Part shown: positions 43,471-52,364 of the stretch, in pieces
How the letters are laid out: each line of letters begins with the position of its first letter
How positions within the stretch are numbered: position 1 is the first letter of the stretch
NCBI GenBank assembly: GCA_964015035.1
Contig: CAXHCA010000011.1
Location: 1-64,000, forward strand
DNA from: BQJU01 sp964015035
Lineage (GTDB): Bacteria; Bacteroidota; Bacteroidia; Chitinophagales; Saprospiraceae
Length of the DNA stretch: 64,000 nucleotides
Reading direction: 5' to 3'
Position numbers and translations under genes: made by a program
The notes under the pieces: generated by a model
What the model saw: the letters and a program-made list of their open reading frames with translations, nothing else
Told to the model about the DNA's origin: nothing
Database searches by the model: none

Positions 43471-44070
43471 ATGCCCTACGTCAAGCGAAGAGAAGATCTG
43501 AAAAATGTAGCTTATAAACTGGAGATGGACTATCACCCCACCGATGAATGGGGGCTATATAATCTCCTTCGTGATTTTCGATTGTTTCGACGTGGGCACC
43601 ATCGACGCATCACCAACCTTCTATCCAAGAAGAATGCCATGCTAGATCTGTCTCTCAACGTATTTGATTATCGATTTGTCATCAGTGCAGGCAATAGCCA
43701 TCGACGGGTCAATCAAACCGTTTTTTTTGTAGAATCAAAGCAATTGGGGCTTCCCGACTTTCTGATGCGGCCCGAGACCTTCTTTCACCGGATCGGCGAA
43801 TACCTGGGGATGCAAGATATTGATTTTGAGGCTTATCCCGACTTTTCCCGGCGCTACCTGTTGAAAGGCGATAACGAAGAGCACATCCGGGCATCTCTGG
43901 GCAATGAAGACTTTCTGCGCTTCTTTTCCATTGAAAAAAACTGGAGTTTGGAAGGATGCAATTATTTTATGGTGTTTTACCGAAGAAATAAAATTTTGGC
44001 ACCTGCTGAAATCGAAAAATTTGTAAATAAAGGCATGAATATCTTTGAAATGTTAAAACTCGATGATTGA
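43471..44070 (+). CDS. Conserved-looking protein of unknown function
   Basis: 199 residues from ATG 43471; the open frame reaches back 12 codons over sequence lacking family character. A basic, cytosolic, alpha/beta protein without signal or membrane segments. Features include a His/Arg-rich stretch FRRGHHRRITN and the block FFHRIGEYLGMQDIDFEAYP. It overlaps the downstream GNAT gene by 8 bp, so the two are translationally coupled. No family was recognised. Confidence 0.65.
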   Translation: MPYVKRREDLKNVAYKLEMDYHPTDEWGLYNLLRDFRLFRRGHHRRITNLLSKKNAMLDLSLNVFDYRFVISAGNSHRRVNQTVFFVESKQLGLPDFLMRPETFFHRIGEYLGMQDIDFEAYPDFSRRYLLKGDNEEHIRASLGNEDFLRFFSIEKNWSLEGCNYFMVFYRRNKILAPAEIEKFVNKGMNIFEMLKLDD

Positions 44071-44914
44071 ATGTCGCACCCTCGAAGGTGTTTCTCTAGC
44101 TCAATTGGCCGATACTTTCAACAGAGCCTTTAGTGGGTACTTTGTTCCCATTCAAATGACGGAGGCCTCGTTGCGAGATAAGATGCAGGCCGAACAAACC
44201 AACCTGACCTTTTCCGCGGGAGCTTTCTATGATTCACAATTGGTGGGCATCCTGCTGCAAGGTATTGGCTACTACCATGGCAACTACTGTGCCTACAACG
44301 GCGGTACTGGCGTCTTCTCCGAGTTTCGGGGACAAGGCATCACTCAACAGATGTATGCCTTTCTGGAGCCTCGACTGAAGAAAGAAGGCATAACAAAGAA
44401 TTTGTTGGAAGTCATTACCGACAATGAAGCGGCTATTCGGGCCTATCAAAAGGCGGGTTTTACAATAACCAGAACCTTAGACTGTTTTCGGGGCATGGTC
44501 AAAGACTTATCTCGGGAAGCACCCAAGACACTCCGACTCGTGGTAGACCCAATCGAGTTTCCCTGGTCATCGGTGGAACGTTTTGGCAATTTTCTTCCTT
44601 CCTGGCCCTATACGCTCTCTGCTGCGCAGCGGAGCTTTCCTCACCTAACTTCGGTGGTGGGCTTTGAAGGTCATGACTGTGTGGCCTTTGGTCTAATCAA
44701 CACGGATACGGGGCGAGTATATCAATTTGGCGTTGATCCCGGCCATCGAAAGAGCGGCATCGGCTACCAGGTTTTTCACAGAATGAGCCAACTGAGCAGT
44801 CGCGGGTTGTCGATCCTCAATATAGATCGTGCGGATCAGGAAACCATCGATTTTTTAATGAATGTCGGATTGGAAAAATACATTTCACAATATGAAATGG
44901 AACGAGAATTGTGA
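44063..44914 (+). CDS. Double GNAT-domain acetyltransferase
   Basis: 283 residues. The first GNAT unit (about 10-145) shows FSEFRGQGITQQMYAFL (acyl-CoA loop) and ITDNEAAIRAYQKAGFTI. A second, weaker unit (about 155-280) shows FGVDPGHRKSGIGYQVF. Substrate is unknown. Overlaps the preceding unknown gene by 8 bp. The start ATGATTG is internal to that gene. Confidence 0.87.
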   Translation: MIECRTLEGVSLAQLADTFNRAFSGYFVPIQMTEASLRDKMQAEQTNLTFSAGAFYDSQLVGILLQGIGYYHGNYCAYNGGTGVFSEFRGQGITQQMYAFLEPRLKKEGITKNLLEVITDNEAAIRAYQKAGFTITRTLDCFRGMVKDLSREAPKTLRLVVDPIEFPWSSVERFGNFLPSWPYTLSAAQRSFPHLTSVVGFEGHDCVAFGLINTDTGRVYQFGVDPGHRKSGIGYQVFHRMSQLSSRGLSILNIDRADQETIDFLMNVGLEKYISQYEMEREL

Positions 44915-44958
44915 TGCAGGGGCAGTAGGGCTAAAAACACCCGTTTGCGAAAGCTCAA

Positions 44959-45597
44959 TCAATCAATATCCCAGCCGTATTCTTCCCAGTCTTCGGCATA
45001 GTCGATATCTGACAATTCAGGAAGTAGGTGGTAAGTATGTCCCAAGGCGGTAATTTTCTGACGGGTAATGGCGGCTACCTGATCGGTACTCCAGGGCATT
45101 TCCTGAAATAATTCTGGGGTAAATTTAGTCATCCCCAGCAGATAATACCCTCCATCCATGGCGGGGCCCATGACATAAGGGTGGTGAGCCAGGGCCCGAA
45201 AGGCTTCGCGGACAATATCAGCAGAAAGGCTGGCACAGTCACTGCCGATGATGATCATTTTTTGGGTGTTCCCTTTGGTCCCTCCATTTTTCCTGGTGGC
45301 TTTTTGCCATTCACTAACCCGATTAAAAGCATCCGATATTTTTGTTCCTAAGTCGCCTTCTACTTGTAACCTTTTCTCAAAATGAGAAGCAGGCCAATTG
45401 TCTTTTTCGTCGATGAAGTGACTATAAAACAAATACCTGCGGGCTTCCACGGTCATGGCTAGGTTGCGGGTATGTCGGAGCAATTCCATGTAGATACGGA
45501 GCGCTTGTTCATCGCCCAGGGTCTGGGCCAGGCGGGTTTTGACTTTACCCAATTCAGGATTGCGAATAAATAAAATTAGAGCATTCTGACCACTCAT
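44959..45597 (-). CDS. DUF2064/TIGR04282-type transferase
   Basis: 212 residues. A GT-A-like nucleotidyl/glycosyltransferase with LILFIRNPELGKVKTRLAQT (nucleotide site) and IIIGSDCASLSADIVREAF, then MGPAMDGGYYLLGMTKFTPE. This is the family annotated as arsenosugar-biosynthesis or cofactor-guanylyltransferase-like glycosyltransferase. No arsenic genes are nearby, so the family name should not be read as its role. Confidence 0.85.
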   Translation of the reverse strand: MSGQNALILFIRNPELGKVKTRLAQTLGDEQALRIYMELLRHTRNLAMTVEARRYLFYSHFIDEKDNWPASHFEKRLQVEGDLGTKISDAFNRVSEWQKATRKNGGTKGNTQKMIIIGSDCASLSADIVREAFRALAHHPYVMGPAMDGGYYLLGMTKFTPELFQEMPWSTDQVAAITRQKITALGHTYHLLPELSDIDYAEDWEEYGWDID

Positions 45598-45675
45598 GCA
45601 CTGAATATTTCGTTGATGTTAGGCTTTGGGGAAGGACACAATATATCAATTTATTCCATACATTGGAAAGAAAAA

Positions 45676-45707
45676 CAACCGGTATTGAGCAGATTCAATA
45701 CCGGTTG
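45676..45707 (-). terminator. Intrinsic terminator of the HlyD-TolC operon
   Basis: Perfect 13-bp stem CAACCGGTATTGA / TCAATACCGGTTG around a 6-nt loop. Read on the minus strand it is followed by TTTTTC. It lies 67 bp after the HlyD stop. Confidence 0.85.
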
Positions 45708-45773
45708 CCGATCAAGCAGAAATCCAATATATCCGGATCTATGCTTCAAGAATCGAAATCGTTAAGCTATCTT

Positions 45774-47171
45774 TTAGTCATTATTGTCGCCTTTATAAAA
45801 ATCCTCTTCGTCGGTTTTGATGACTTTGTCGCCTTGTTTCAGCTTGCGTGAAATGGCGGTATAAGGGCCGGTGACCACTTCTTGCCCGGGTTGCAAGCCG
45901 GTGACAATTTGAATATAATCATTATCCTGAATACCGGTTTTGACTTCAACCATAGCAACGGTATCACTCTGGACGACAAAGACGACTTCCAATTGTTCCG
46001 TTTTCTCCGCTTCAGCATCATCTCCTTCTCCTTTTACCAATTTGGCATTGTTTTTCTTTTTGTCCTCTTCTTTATCGCGAGTAGTAACCGCTTGGATCGG
46101 AACGCTCACTGCGTCGTCAATGGTTTCTGTCCTAATGTCTACCGAAGCAGACATGCCAGGGCGGAAAGGATGCGGCTTGTTGGGAGAGATCAAATCTTTA
46201 TAGGAATCGGGATCAATGCTGATGCGCACTTCAAAGTTGGTCACCTGATCGCTGGTCAACGCATCGGTATTACTGTTTGTCGACGAATTGGCAATTTGGG
46301 TCACTCGTCCTTCAAATTTACGACCTAAATAAGCGTCCACTTCGATTTCTGTAATGTCGCCCAATGAGACCCTAGGAATATCGTTTTCACTGACATCGAC
46401 TCTGACCTCCATAGCATTGAGGTTGGCGATGCGCATCATCTCCGTACCTTGCATCTGAATGGTACCCACTACGCGTTCACCCTGTTCCACATCAAGGCGG
46501 GAAACGATACCGCTCATCGGCGCATAAATGGTGGTTCTACGCAAGCTGGTGCGAAGTTCTTTTAGTGAAGCTTCGGAGCTGGCAACGGAAAACTCGGCTG
46601 CTTTGGCACTTTCTTTAGAGGCGTTGATGCTCGCTTCCGCGGCACGCAAATTAGCTTCTAAAGCACGCACGTTGGATAATGAGGCATCAAAATCTGCTTC
46701 TGAAATTACACCATCCTTTTTGAGTTGCTCATTGCGTTTGTGGATGTCCAGTGCATTGGTAAGCTGTGCCTGAATCTGTTCTTTTTGCGCCTTAAAATTC
46801 TCAATTTGAGAACGAGAATTTGCAAGTTGGGCTTTGGCACTATTGACACCAGCCACACCGCGTTCTACCTGAGATTGGTACGCATCAGGATCGATTTTGG
46901 CCAATAGTTGGCCTACTTCCACAGAATCGCCTTCTTCAACCAAGAGCTCCACAATCTCTCCGGATACATCGGAGCTGATCTTGACTTCTGTTTGTGGAAA
47001 TACTTTTCCGCTGGCGGCTACCTTTTCAACAATAGTCCGCTTTTCTACGGCCTCAACGATGACTCTCTCACCATCTTGGCGGTTACTGCGTTTCCAGAGC
47101 ATGACCGCTATTAGTAATACGATGACACCTACCAGCAACCAAATGAGATAATTATTTTTCCGTTTTGCCAT
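45774..47171 (-). CDS. HlyD/MacA-like periplasmic adaptor
   Basis: 465 residues. One N-terminal membrane helix (about 7-24), then the barrel-sandwich (lipoyl) domain (VAASGKVFPQTEVKISSDVS, GEIVELLVEEGDSVEVGQLL). A long coiled-coil hairpin (about 100-205) comes next, the second half-lipoyl (SGIVSRLDVEQGERVVGT) and a beta-barrel. The tail holds an acidic/Lys-rich insert (KEEDKKKNNAKLV, GEGDDAEAEKTEQLEV). It couples an inner-membrane pump to TolC. It ends in EEDFYKGDNND. The pump partner is not in the window. Confidence 0.9.
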   Translation of the reverse strand: MAKRKNNYLIWLLVGVIVLLIAVMLWKRSNRQDGERVIVEAVEKRTIVEKVAASGKVFPQTEVKISSDVSGEIVELLVEEGDSVEVGQLLAKIDPDAYQSQVERGVAGVNSAKAQLANSRSQIENFKAQKEQIQAQLTNALDIHKRNEQLKKDGVISEADFDASLSNVRALEANLRAAEASINASKESAKAAEFSVASSEASLKELRTSLRRTTIYAPMSGIVSRLDVEQGERVVGTIQMQGTEMMRIANLNAMEVRVDVSENDIPRVSLGDITEIEVDAYLGRKFEGRVTQIANSSTNSNTDALTSDQVTNFEVRISIDPDSYKDLISPNKPHPFRPGMSASVDIRTETIDDAVSVPIQAVTTRDKEEDKKKNNAKLVKGEGDDAEAEKTEQLEVVFVVQSDTVAMVEVKTGIQDNDYIQIVTGLQPGQEVVTGPYTAISRKLKQGDKVIKTDEEDFYKGDNND

Positions 47172-47184
47172 TTTAGTAGTTAGT

Positions 47185-48630
47185 TTAATTTAAAAGAAGT
47201 GGTCTTCCTTGGTAAAAGTCAATGATTTTTAGATAAAAGACATATTGGTATTTAGATCTAATTACTTCTGTTTCTGCCTGGTCGAGATTGTTGCGGGCGG
47301 TGGTGTATTCCAGGGAGTTGATCGCGCCAAGATCGAATCGCTTTTGTGCATTTTCAAAGGCGGCTTCTGCTGCTTCTACCGAGCGTTGTGCCGCTTCGTA
47401 AGACCGTTTGCCGGCCCGGGCATTGGCGATGGCACTTTGAATATCTGTTTTCAGCTGGTTGTTGATTTGTCGGTTGATGACCTCTGCATTTAAGGTAGAG
47501 ATGCGGGCCCGTTCTACGGCAATGCGGTTGCTGCTATTGCTGTAGATCGGTACGGAAAGGCTTAACCCAACAGTTTGTCCAAAGTTTTCATTGATCTGAT
47601 CAAAGTAGGGCTTGTTGGGGAAACTAACCCCCTCCACTGAAAAGGTGGTCAATTGGGCAGGCATATTGTCAATCAATACCGGAAATGGATCATCAGCGAC
47701 AGTCACTGCGTTGTCGGTATTGGGACTTAGAAAATCCTTAGCCACACTGGAGTAATTGGAATTCAAACTGCCAAACAAGACCAAACGGGGCACCAAATTG
47801 GACTTGGCTATGGCTTCAGAAAGCTGTGCGCTTTGTATCTGTTTTTCTCCAGATTCTATCTGTGGCTGTGTTTGTCTGGCGGTGTTGTACAGTTCGTTGA
47901 GTGTCAACTGATCTGGATCGGCAACTGGAACGACTACGGTAGGCTGTTCGATGCGAATATCTTCAGTTGGAGGCAACACCAGTAATTGTTTCAGGTTGAG
48001 GTATCCATTGTTCACCAGATTTTCTGCATCGATGACCGCTTGTTCATCGCGGGCAATTTGTGCAACGAAATCCAAACGCTCATTGGCAGGGCGGGTTCCT
48101 GCTTGAATGAGCCGCTCGGTTTGTTTGAGTTGTTCTCGCGATAGTTCCATACGCTTTTGGGCGTTGGCCAATTGCTCCTGAGCAAGCAGGATATTTAAAT
48201 AAGCATTGGCCACAGCCAACCCAATATTATTGGCGGTGGATTCAGCATCAAGCTTGGAAATTTCCAAATCCAGCTTGCTTTGCTTGATCGAGTTGTTTAT
48301 TTGGTTGCCACCAAATAGTGTAATCGATGCATCGACAGAGAAACTGTTAAAACCAATCCCCTGATTCTCAAAGGCATTGGTGGTCGGGTCAATGGTTCTA
48401 CCAAACTGGTAACCTAAGCTGGCTCGGCCACTTAAGTTAGGTAACCGGTCAGACGTAGCTTGCTTTTTACTTAATTCGGCATTGCGGATGTCGTATTGCG
48501 CCTGTTTAACAGATAAGTTGTTTTGTCGGGCGTATTCAACACATTTTTGTAAGGACCAAGTAGATTGGGCTTGTGCACTGATGGCCAGCGCACTCAACAG
48601 TAAGGTGATCGTAAAGATTTTCTGAATCAT
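47185..48630 (-). CDS. TolC-family outer membrane efflux protein
   Basis: 481 residues. Signal peptide 1-21 (SAQAQ). Two OEP repeats (about 25-225 and 250-470) with the usual alpha-helical heptads, for example GLAVANAYLNILLAQEQLAN and SAIANARAGKRSYEAAQRSV. Forms a trimeric outer-membrane channel. 13 bp upstream of the adaptor, so the two are one operon. Confidence 0.92.
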   Translation of the reverse strand: MIQKIFTITLLLSALAISAQAQSTWSLQKCVEYARQNNLSVKQAQYDIRNAELSKKQATSDRLPNLSGRASLGYQFGRTIDPTTNAFENQGIGFNSFSVDASITLFGGNQINNSIKQSKLDLEISKLDAESTANNIGLAVANAYLNILLAQEQLANAQKRMELSREQLKQTERLIQAGTRPANERLDFVAQIARDEQAVIDAENLVNNGYLNLKQLLVLPPTEDIRIEQPTVVVPVADPDQLTLNELYNTARQTQPQIESGEKQIQSAQLSEAIAKSNLVPRLVLFGSLNSNYSSVAKDFLSPNTDNAVTVADDPFPVLIDNMPAQLTTFSVEGVSFPNKPYFDQINENFGQTVGLSLSVPIYSNSSNRIAVERARISTLNAEVINRQINNQLKTDIQSAIANARAGKRSYEAAQRSVEAAEAAFENAQKRFDLGAINSLEYTTARNNLDQAETEVIRSKYQYVFYLKIIDFYQGRPLLLN

Positions 48631-48742
48631 GGCATTTTTTGATTAATAATTCAAAAAGAGATAGCATTGCCACAATACTAATCAACAACCCATAGACGAA
48701 CGAATAATTTATATCAAAAGCAAAGAATCTTGGATGAAACTT

Positions 48743-48750
48743 TAACTTTG
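48743..48750 (+). promoter_or_regulatory. -7 promoter box upstream of the VWA gene
   Basis: TAACTTTG fits TAnnTTTG and lies 25 bp before the ATG at 48776. Confidence 0.5.
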
Positions 48751-48775
48751 AGTATCATTTGACTAGAAAATCGGC

Positions 48776-49972
48776 ATGGATGATCTGCTAAAAAGGGGAA
48801 TGCGTGGACTGGAAAAGGTGACCATTGCCCTTTTGTTACGGGAACCGTTTTTTGCTCATTTACTGGCGGGTGTCAATCGGAGGTTTGATGTGCTTGCATC
48901 ACCTTCATTGACCCTAAAGGATGAGCAAGGGGGCTTTATTATCATGATCGACTTTAATTTTTGGGAACAGACATTAGCCACTCCGGCTCAGAAAACAGGT
49001 GCCCTCAAATCCGAACTGTTGCACCTGATTTTTCGACACCCTTTGCGGGCCAAGCCCTTTGAAGATCGATTCTTGTTTAACCTGGCGGCTGATTTGGTGG
49101 TCAGGCCCTTTCTAACCGACGAAGAGCAGCTTTTTCCTCAGTTTTATAAAAACGACCTCTTGCAAAAGCCTTCTGCTGATGTTCGGGATTATTATGAGGC
49201 TTTGCGCCAAATGCAGGAGACCAATAAGGAGCATCCTTGGTTGCTGGAGATGCGGGCTGTAGCTGATCGCCTGGTTTCGGGCCATCAATGGTGGTATGAG
49301 CAACGAGACCAGATAGAAACCGAGTTGCTGGAATTGTCCATCCAGCGCTGGATAGATCGGGCCATGCAACGTTTACCCGTTGCTGCTCAAAAGGCCATTC
49401 CTGATGGTTTGCGACCTTGGCTGGAATGGTCTAACCTTCAGGGCCGCCACCAACTGGATTGGCGGCGAATGATCCGTCTTTTTGCGGCCCGCAGTAGCCG
49501 GACACAGCTCAAAAATACCGTGCAACGGGCATCCAAACGGTATGGCACTTCTCCCGGCATCAAAATTAAGCGGCACTATCAAATAATTGTGGCTATTGAT
49601 GTTTCCGGTAGCATATCACCAATGGAAACAGGACTTTTTTTTAGAGAAATCAATTATCTGCGCCGCATCGGCGCACAAATATTACTGGTAGCATGTGACG
49701 ACCAGATCCGAAGCGTGGCGCCTTACAATGGGCAGGTACCTACACACCGTCCGGGGGCTGGCGGGACCGATTTTACTCCGGTATTTCAATTGGCGAATCA
49801 GGAGCGGCGCTATGATGCGCTGATCTATTTTACCGATGGTCGAGCAGCTGCTCCGGAAATTGTGTGCAGAATACCTATTTTGTGGGTGATTACGGCAGGA
49901 GGCATTCAGCCCCAGGAAGTAGCCTTTAAACAGTTGCCGGGGCAAAAGGTAAAGCTACCCGTTGATCAGTAA
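48776..49972 (+). CDS. DUF2201/VWA-like metallopeptidase-type protein
   Basis: 398 residues. The N-terminal ~230 residues (MRGLEKVTIALLLREPFFAHLL ... SELLHLIFRHPLR) resemble the DUF2201 putative metallopeptidase region; the HLIFRHP stretch is a degenerate zinc-site-like motif. The C-terminal ~150 residues are a VWA domain with MIDAS residues in AIDVSGSIS (DxSxS), GTDFTPVF (Thr) and YFTDGRA (Asp). It lies 36 bp before a MoxR-type ATPase gene, the usual partner of VWA proteins in chaperone-like AAA systems. Confidence 0.85.
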   Translation: MDDLLKRGMRGLEKVTIALLLREPFFAHLLAGVNRRFDVLASPSLTLKDEQGGFIIMIDFNFWEQTLATPAQKTGALKSELLHLIFRHPLRAKPFEDRFLFNLAADLVVRPFLTDEEQLFPQFYKNDLLQKPSADVRDYYEALRQMQETNKEHPWLLEMRAVADRLVSGHQWWYEQRDQIETELLELSIQRWIDRAMQRLPVAAQKAIPDGLRPWLEWSNLQGRHQLDWRRMIRLFAARSSRTQLKNTVQRASKRYGTSPGIKIKRHYQIIVAIDVSGSISPMETGLFFREINYLRRIGAQILLVACDDQIRSVAPYNGQVPTHRPGAGGTDFTPVFQLANQERRYDALIYFTDGRAAAPEIVCRIPILWVITAGGIQPQEVAFKQLPGQKVKLPVDQ

Positions 49973-50008
49973 ATACTGCAGGTAATCTTCGTCAATGAAT
50001 CAAAAAAA

Positions 50009-51127
50009 ATGATGCATACGCCAGATCAAAAGATGAATTACATTACTTACGGTCCACCTAGTAATGGTGCAGCGGTAGAAGCTTTTTTGGAGCATCTACT
50101 GACCCAACAACAGGATGACCGCCCCACGCCGATTTGCATCTGGGGAAGGCACGGCATCGGCAAAACGGAATTGGTGCAGGGATTGGCTCGGCGGTTGGGC
50201 TTTCAGTTGGTCTATTTGGCACCAGCCCAATTTGAAGAAATGGGCGACTTGACCGGAATGCCCAAAATAGTGGAAGGAGAAGCCGGAACAGAGGTCACCC
50301 GCTTGATGCCGCCGGAATGGGTGCCCAAAAGGGAGGGACCTGGAATTTTATTGCTTGATGACGTCAATCGGGCCGATGACCGTATTTTGCGCGGCCTGAT
50401 GCAATTGCTGCAGCAATACGAGCTGGTGAGTTGGCGTCTGCCCAAACGCTGGCATATTATTTTAACAGCAAACCCGGACGGTGGTGATTATTCAGTCACA
50501 CCCATGGACGATGCCATGATCACCCGCATGTTGCACCTTACGATGGAGTTTGAGGTGAAAAGTTGGGGGCTTTGGGCTGAAAAAGCAGGTGTTGATCCCC
50601 GGGGAATCAACTTTGTGCTCAGCTACCCTGAGGTGGTTAATGGTCACCGTACCACACCGCGAACTTTGGTCCAGTTCTTTCGGGAAATCCAAAAAATGGA
50701 GCAATTAGAGACGCAAATTCCACTGGTGAAAATGCTGGGTGATGCCTGTCTGGATGCGGAAACTACCGCCGCATTCATTGCTTTTGTACAAAAAGGGCAT
50801 CATCGATTGCCGGAGCCCGCAAAGCTTTTGCAATTGCCCTCGCCCGAGCAGATGGGGGCACTGTTAGAGCCGATCATTTTCCAAAAAGGAGAGAATGTGG
50901 ACGTACTTTCCGTATTGACCACACGTATGTTACAATATGTGACTTTAAACTTGTCCGGATTTGATGAAAATCAATGGAAAAACCTCAGGCATTTCTTACT
51001 TATGGATACGTTGCCAAATGACCTGCGGTTTGCCCTGGCACAATCCTTAATAGCACTAGACCATGCTGAACTAACAGGCCTGATGGCGCATCCGGAGTTG
51101 GGTGAACTGCTGCTGGAAGGCATGTGA
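50009..51127 (+). CDS. MoxR-like AAA ATPase
   Basis: 372 residues. Walker A GRHGIGKT (46-53), Walker B in GILLLDDVNRAD, sensor 1 in HIILTANPDGGD, and MDDAMITRMLHLTMEF near the arginine finger. The N-terminus starts with ATG ATG at 50009. With the upstream VWA protein it would form an ATPase-plus-adaptor pair that remodels protein complexes or inserts metals. Followed 130 bp later by an unrelated-looking DUF2911 gene. The target is not readable. Confidence 0.9.
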   Translation: MMHTPDQKMNYITYGPPSNGAAVEAFLEHLLTQQQDDRPTPICIWGRHGIGKTELVQGLARRLGFQLVYLAPAQFEEMGDLTGMPKIVEGEAGTEVTRLMPPEWVPKREGPGILLLDDVNRADDRILRGLMQLLQQYELVSWRLPKRWHIILTANPDGGDYSVTPMDDAMITRMLHLTMEFEVKSWGLWAEKAGVDPRGINFVLSYPEVVNGHRTTPRTLVQFFREIQKMEQLETQIPLVKMLGDACLDAETTAAFIAFVQKGHHRLPEPAKLLQLPSPEQMGALLEPIIFQKGENVDVLSVLTTRMLQYVTLNLSGFDENQWKNLRHFLLMDTLPNDLRFALAQSLIALDHAELTGLMAHPELGELLLEGM

Positions 51128-51257
51128 CGATTTGTTAAAGCAATAACCAATGTTGAACATGCAGGCCCTTTGCAGTGTTTTCCACAAAACATACATTTCT
51201 AACCGGGGAGAGATTGGGTCAAAACTTGATTCAATTCCTTTTACAACCTAATGACTT

Positions 51258-51794
51258 ATGAAATTCAAATCCTTTTTCTTCTTCTTGGCCCTTAGTGTGG
51301 GGCTGTCTACCGGCTTAATGGCTCAAAAAGAGAAGTCCCAGCGCCCAAGTCCGCCTGCGGAGGCGACGGCAACCTTGGGAGAAGTGACCATCGACATCAA
51401 CTACAGCAGTCCGGCTGTAAAGAAACGAACCATCTGGGATAAGTTGGTGCCTTACGGCAAAGTATGGCGCACCGGTGCCAATGAAGCCACCACCTTTGAA
51501 GTAAGCGAAGATGTGACAGTAAATGGGGAAGATCTGCCTGCCGGCAAATATGCTCTTTTCACCATTCCTGGGAAAAAAGAATGGACCTTTATCTTCAACA
51601 GTGAAGCTGACCAGTGGGGTGCCTACAAATACGATGAAGGTAAGGATGTACTGCGAGTCACCGCCAAACCAGGAAAAACGCCTCAACACGAAGAACGCAT
51701 GATTTTTGAAATCACTACGCGTGGAGATGAGGTGGCCTGGGTCAATCTGAAGTGGGATAAACTTGCGGTGGGGTTTGAGGTGAAAACGAAATAA
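51258..51794 (+). CDS. Secreted DUF2911 protein
   Basis: 178 residues. Signal peptide 1-22 (LMAQ). The DUF2911 domain is complete: DINYSSPAVKKRTIWDKLVP, YGKVWRTGANEATTFEVSED and PAGKYALFTIP. Function is unknown; it is a common periplasmic or surface protein of this phylum. Confidence 0.93.
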   Translation: MKFKSFFFFLALSVGLSTGLMAQKEKSQRPSPPAEATATLGEVTIDINYSSPAVKKRTIWDKLVPYGKVWRTGANEATTFEVSEDVTVNGEDLPAGKYALFTIPGKKEWTFIFNSEADQWGAYKYDEGKDVLRVTAKPGKTPQHEERMIFEITTRGDEVAWVNLKWDKLAVGFEVKTK

Positions 51795-51849
51795 TTGCAA
51801 AAGGCCTGGACAACAAAAATGAGTGACCACTTATTTTTGACCTCCTTTC

Positions 51850-51955
51850 AGAGCATGTTTGGAGGTCAACCTTTGGGCATGCATTTCAAAAAACGCCTTG
51901 TTTTATCAAAAAAATGATGCTTTTCGCCAGCAAATGCGATCTCCAAACATACTCT
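51850..51955. repeat. Dispersed inverted-repeat element, GTTTGGAGGT family, copy 3
   Basis: Ends AGAGCATGTTTGGAGGTC and GATCTCCAAACATACTCT match as inverted repeats at 16 of 18 positions. The interior resembles the copy at 43303. Confidence 0.8.
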
Positions 51956-51958
51956 CAA

Positions 51959-52022
51959 GGTTTTACCCAACAGAGCGGTATCGAAGCAGATCGGTAACGC
52001 TCTGTCGGTTTTGGGTAAAACC
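51959..52022. terminator. Two-part hairpin between convergent genes
   Basis: Outer arms GGTTTTACCCAA / TTGGGTAAAACC (12 bp) and inner arms CAGAGCG / CGCTCTG (7 bp). The hairpin abuts the repeat element on its left and the T9SS remnant on its right. It may act as a terminator on either strand, or be a second repeat. Confidence 0.45.
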
Positions 52023-52050
52023 ATTTCTTACCCGAAATGCCTTGCTTTCT

Positions 52051-52266
52051 TCATTGTTTGACTACTCTTCCACTCAACCTCCCCTCCTCTGTATCCACCC
52101 GGTACCAATATAATCCTGCTGGCCAATTTGCCATTTCTTGCAGACGGTATTTATTGACACCCATCTCCAAATTTAATGAAAGTTGGTGTACTTGTTTTCC
52201 TTGAGCATCATAAATAACAAGATTAGCGAGTGCCTGTTTATGACTGTCGATGTTGAAATCTTTCTT
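52051..52266 (-). pseudogene. Detached T9SS C-terminal sorting domain
   Basis: 71 codons ending at 52051 encode most of a type A T9SS domain (LVIYDAQGKQVHQLSLN, MANWPAGLYWYRVDTEEGRL, SGRVVKQ). The conserved PNP start and all cargo sequence are missing. The open frame extends upstream to 52410 in sequence without domain character that runs antisense into the AAA ATPase gene. It is probably the end of a deleted secreted-protein gene. Confidence 0.6.
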
Positions 52267-52364
52267 GATGCCCCTTCGTCGATAATTTTTGCCTATTGCC
52301 CGATAAATATGGAAGGAAAGATCAGAAGCCTTTAATATGGGCATATAGAAAAAAGCAACCTCAA

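Noticed and set aside
44959..45597. Reading the DUF2064 transferase as evidence of arsenosugar synthesis
   Set aside because: The family name is broad and no arsenic methyltransferase or radical-SAM partner lies nearby.
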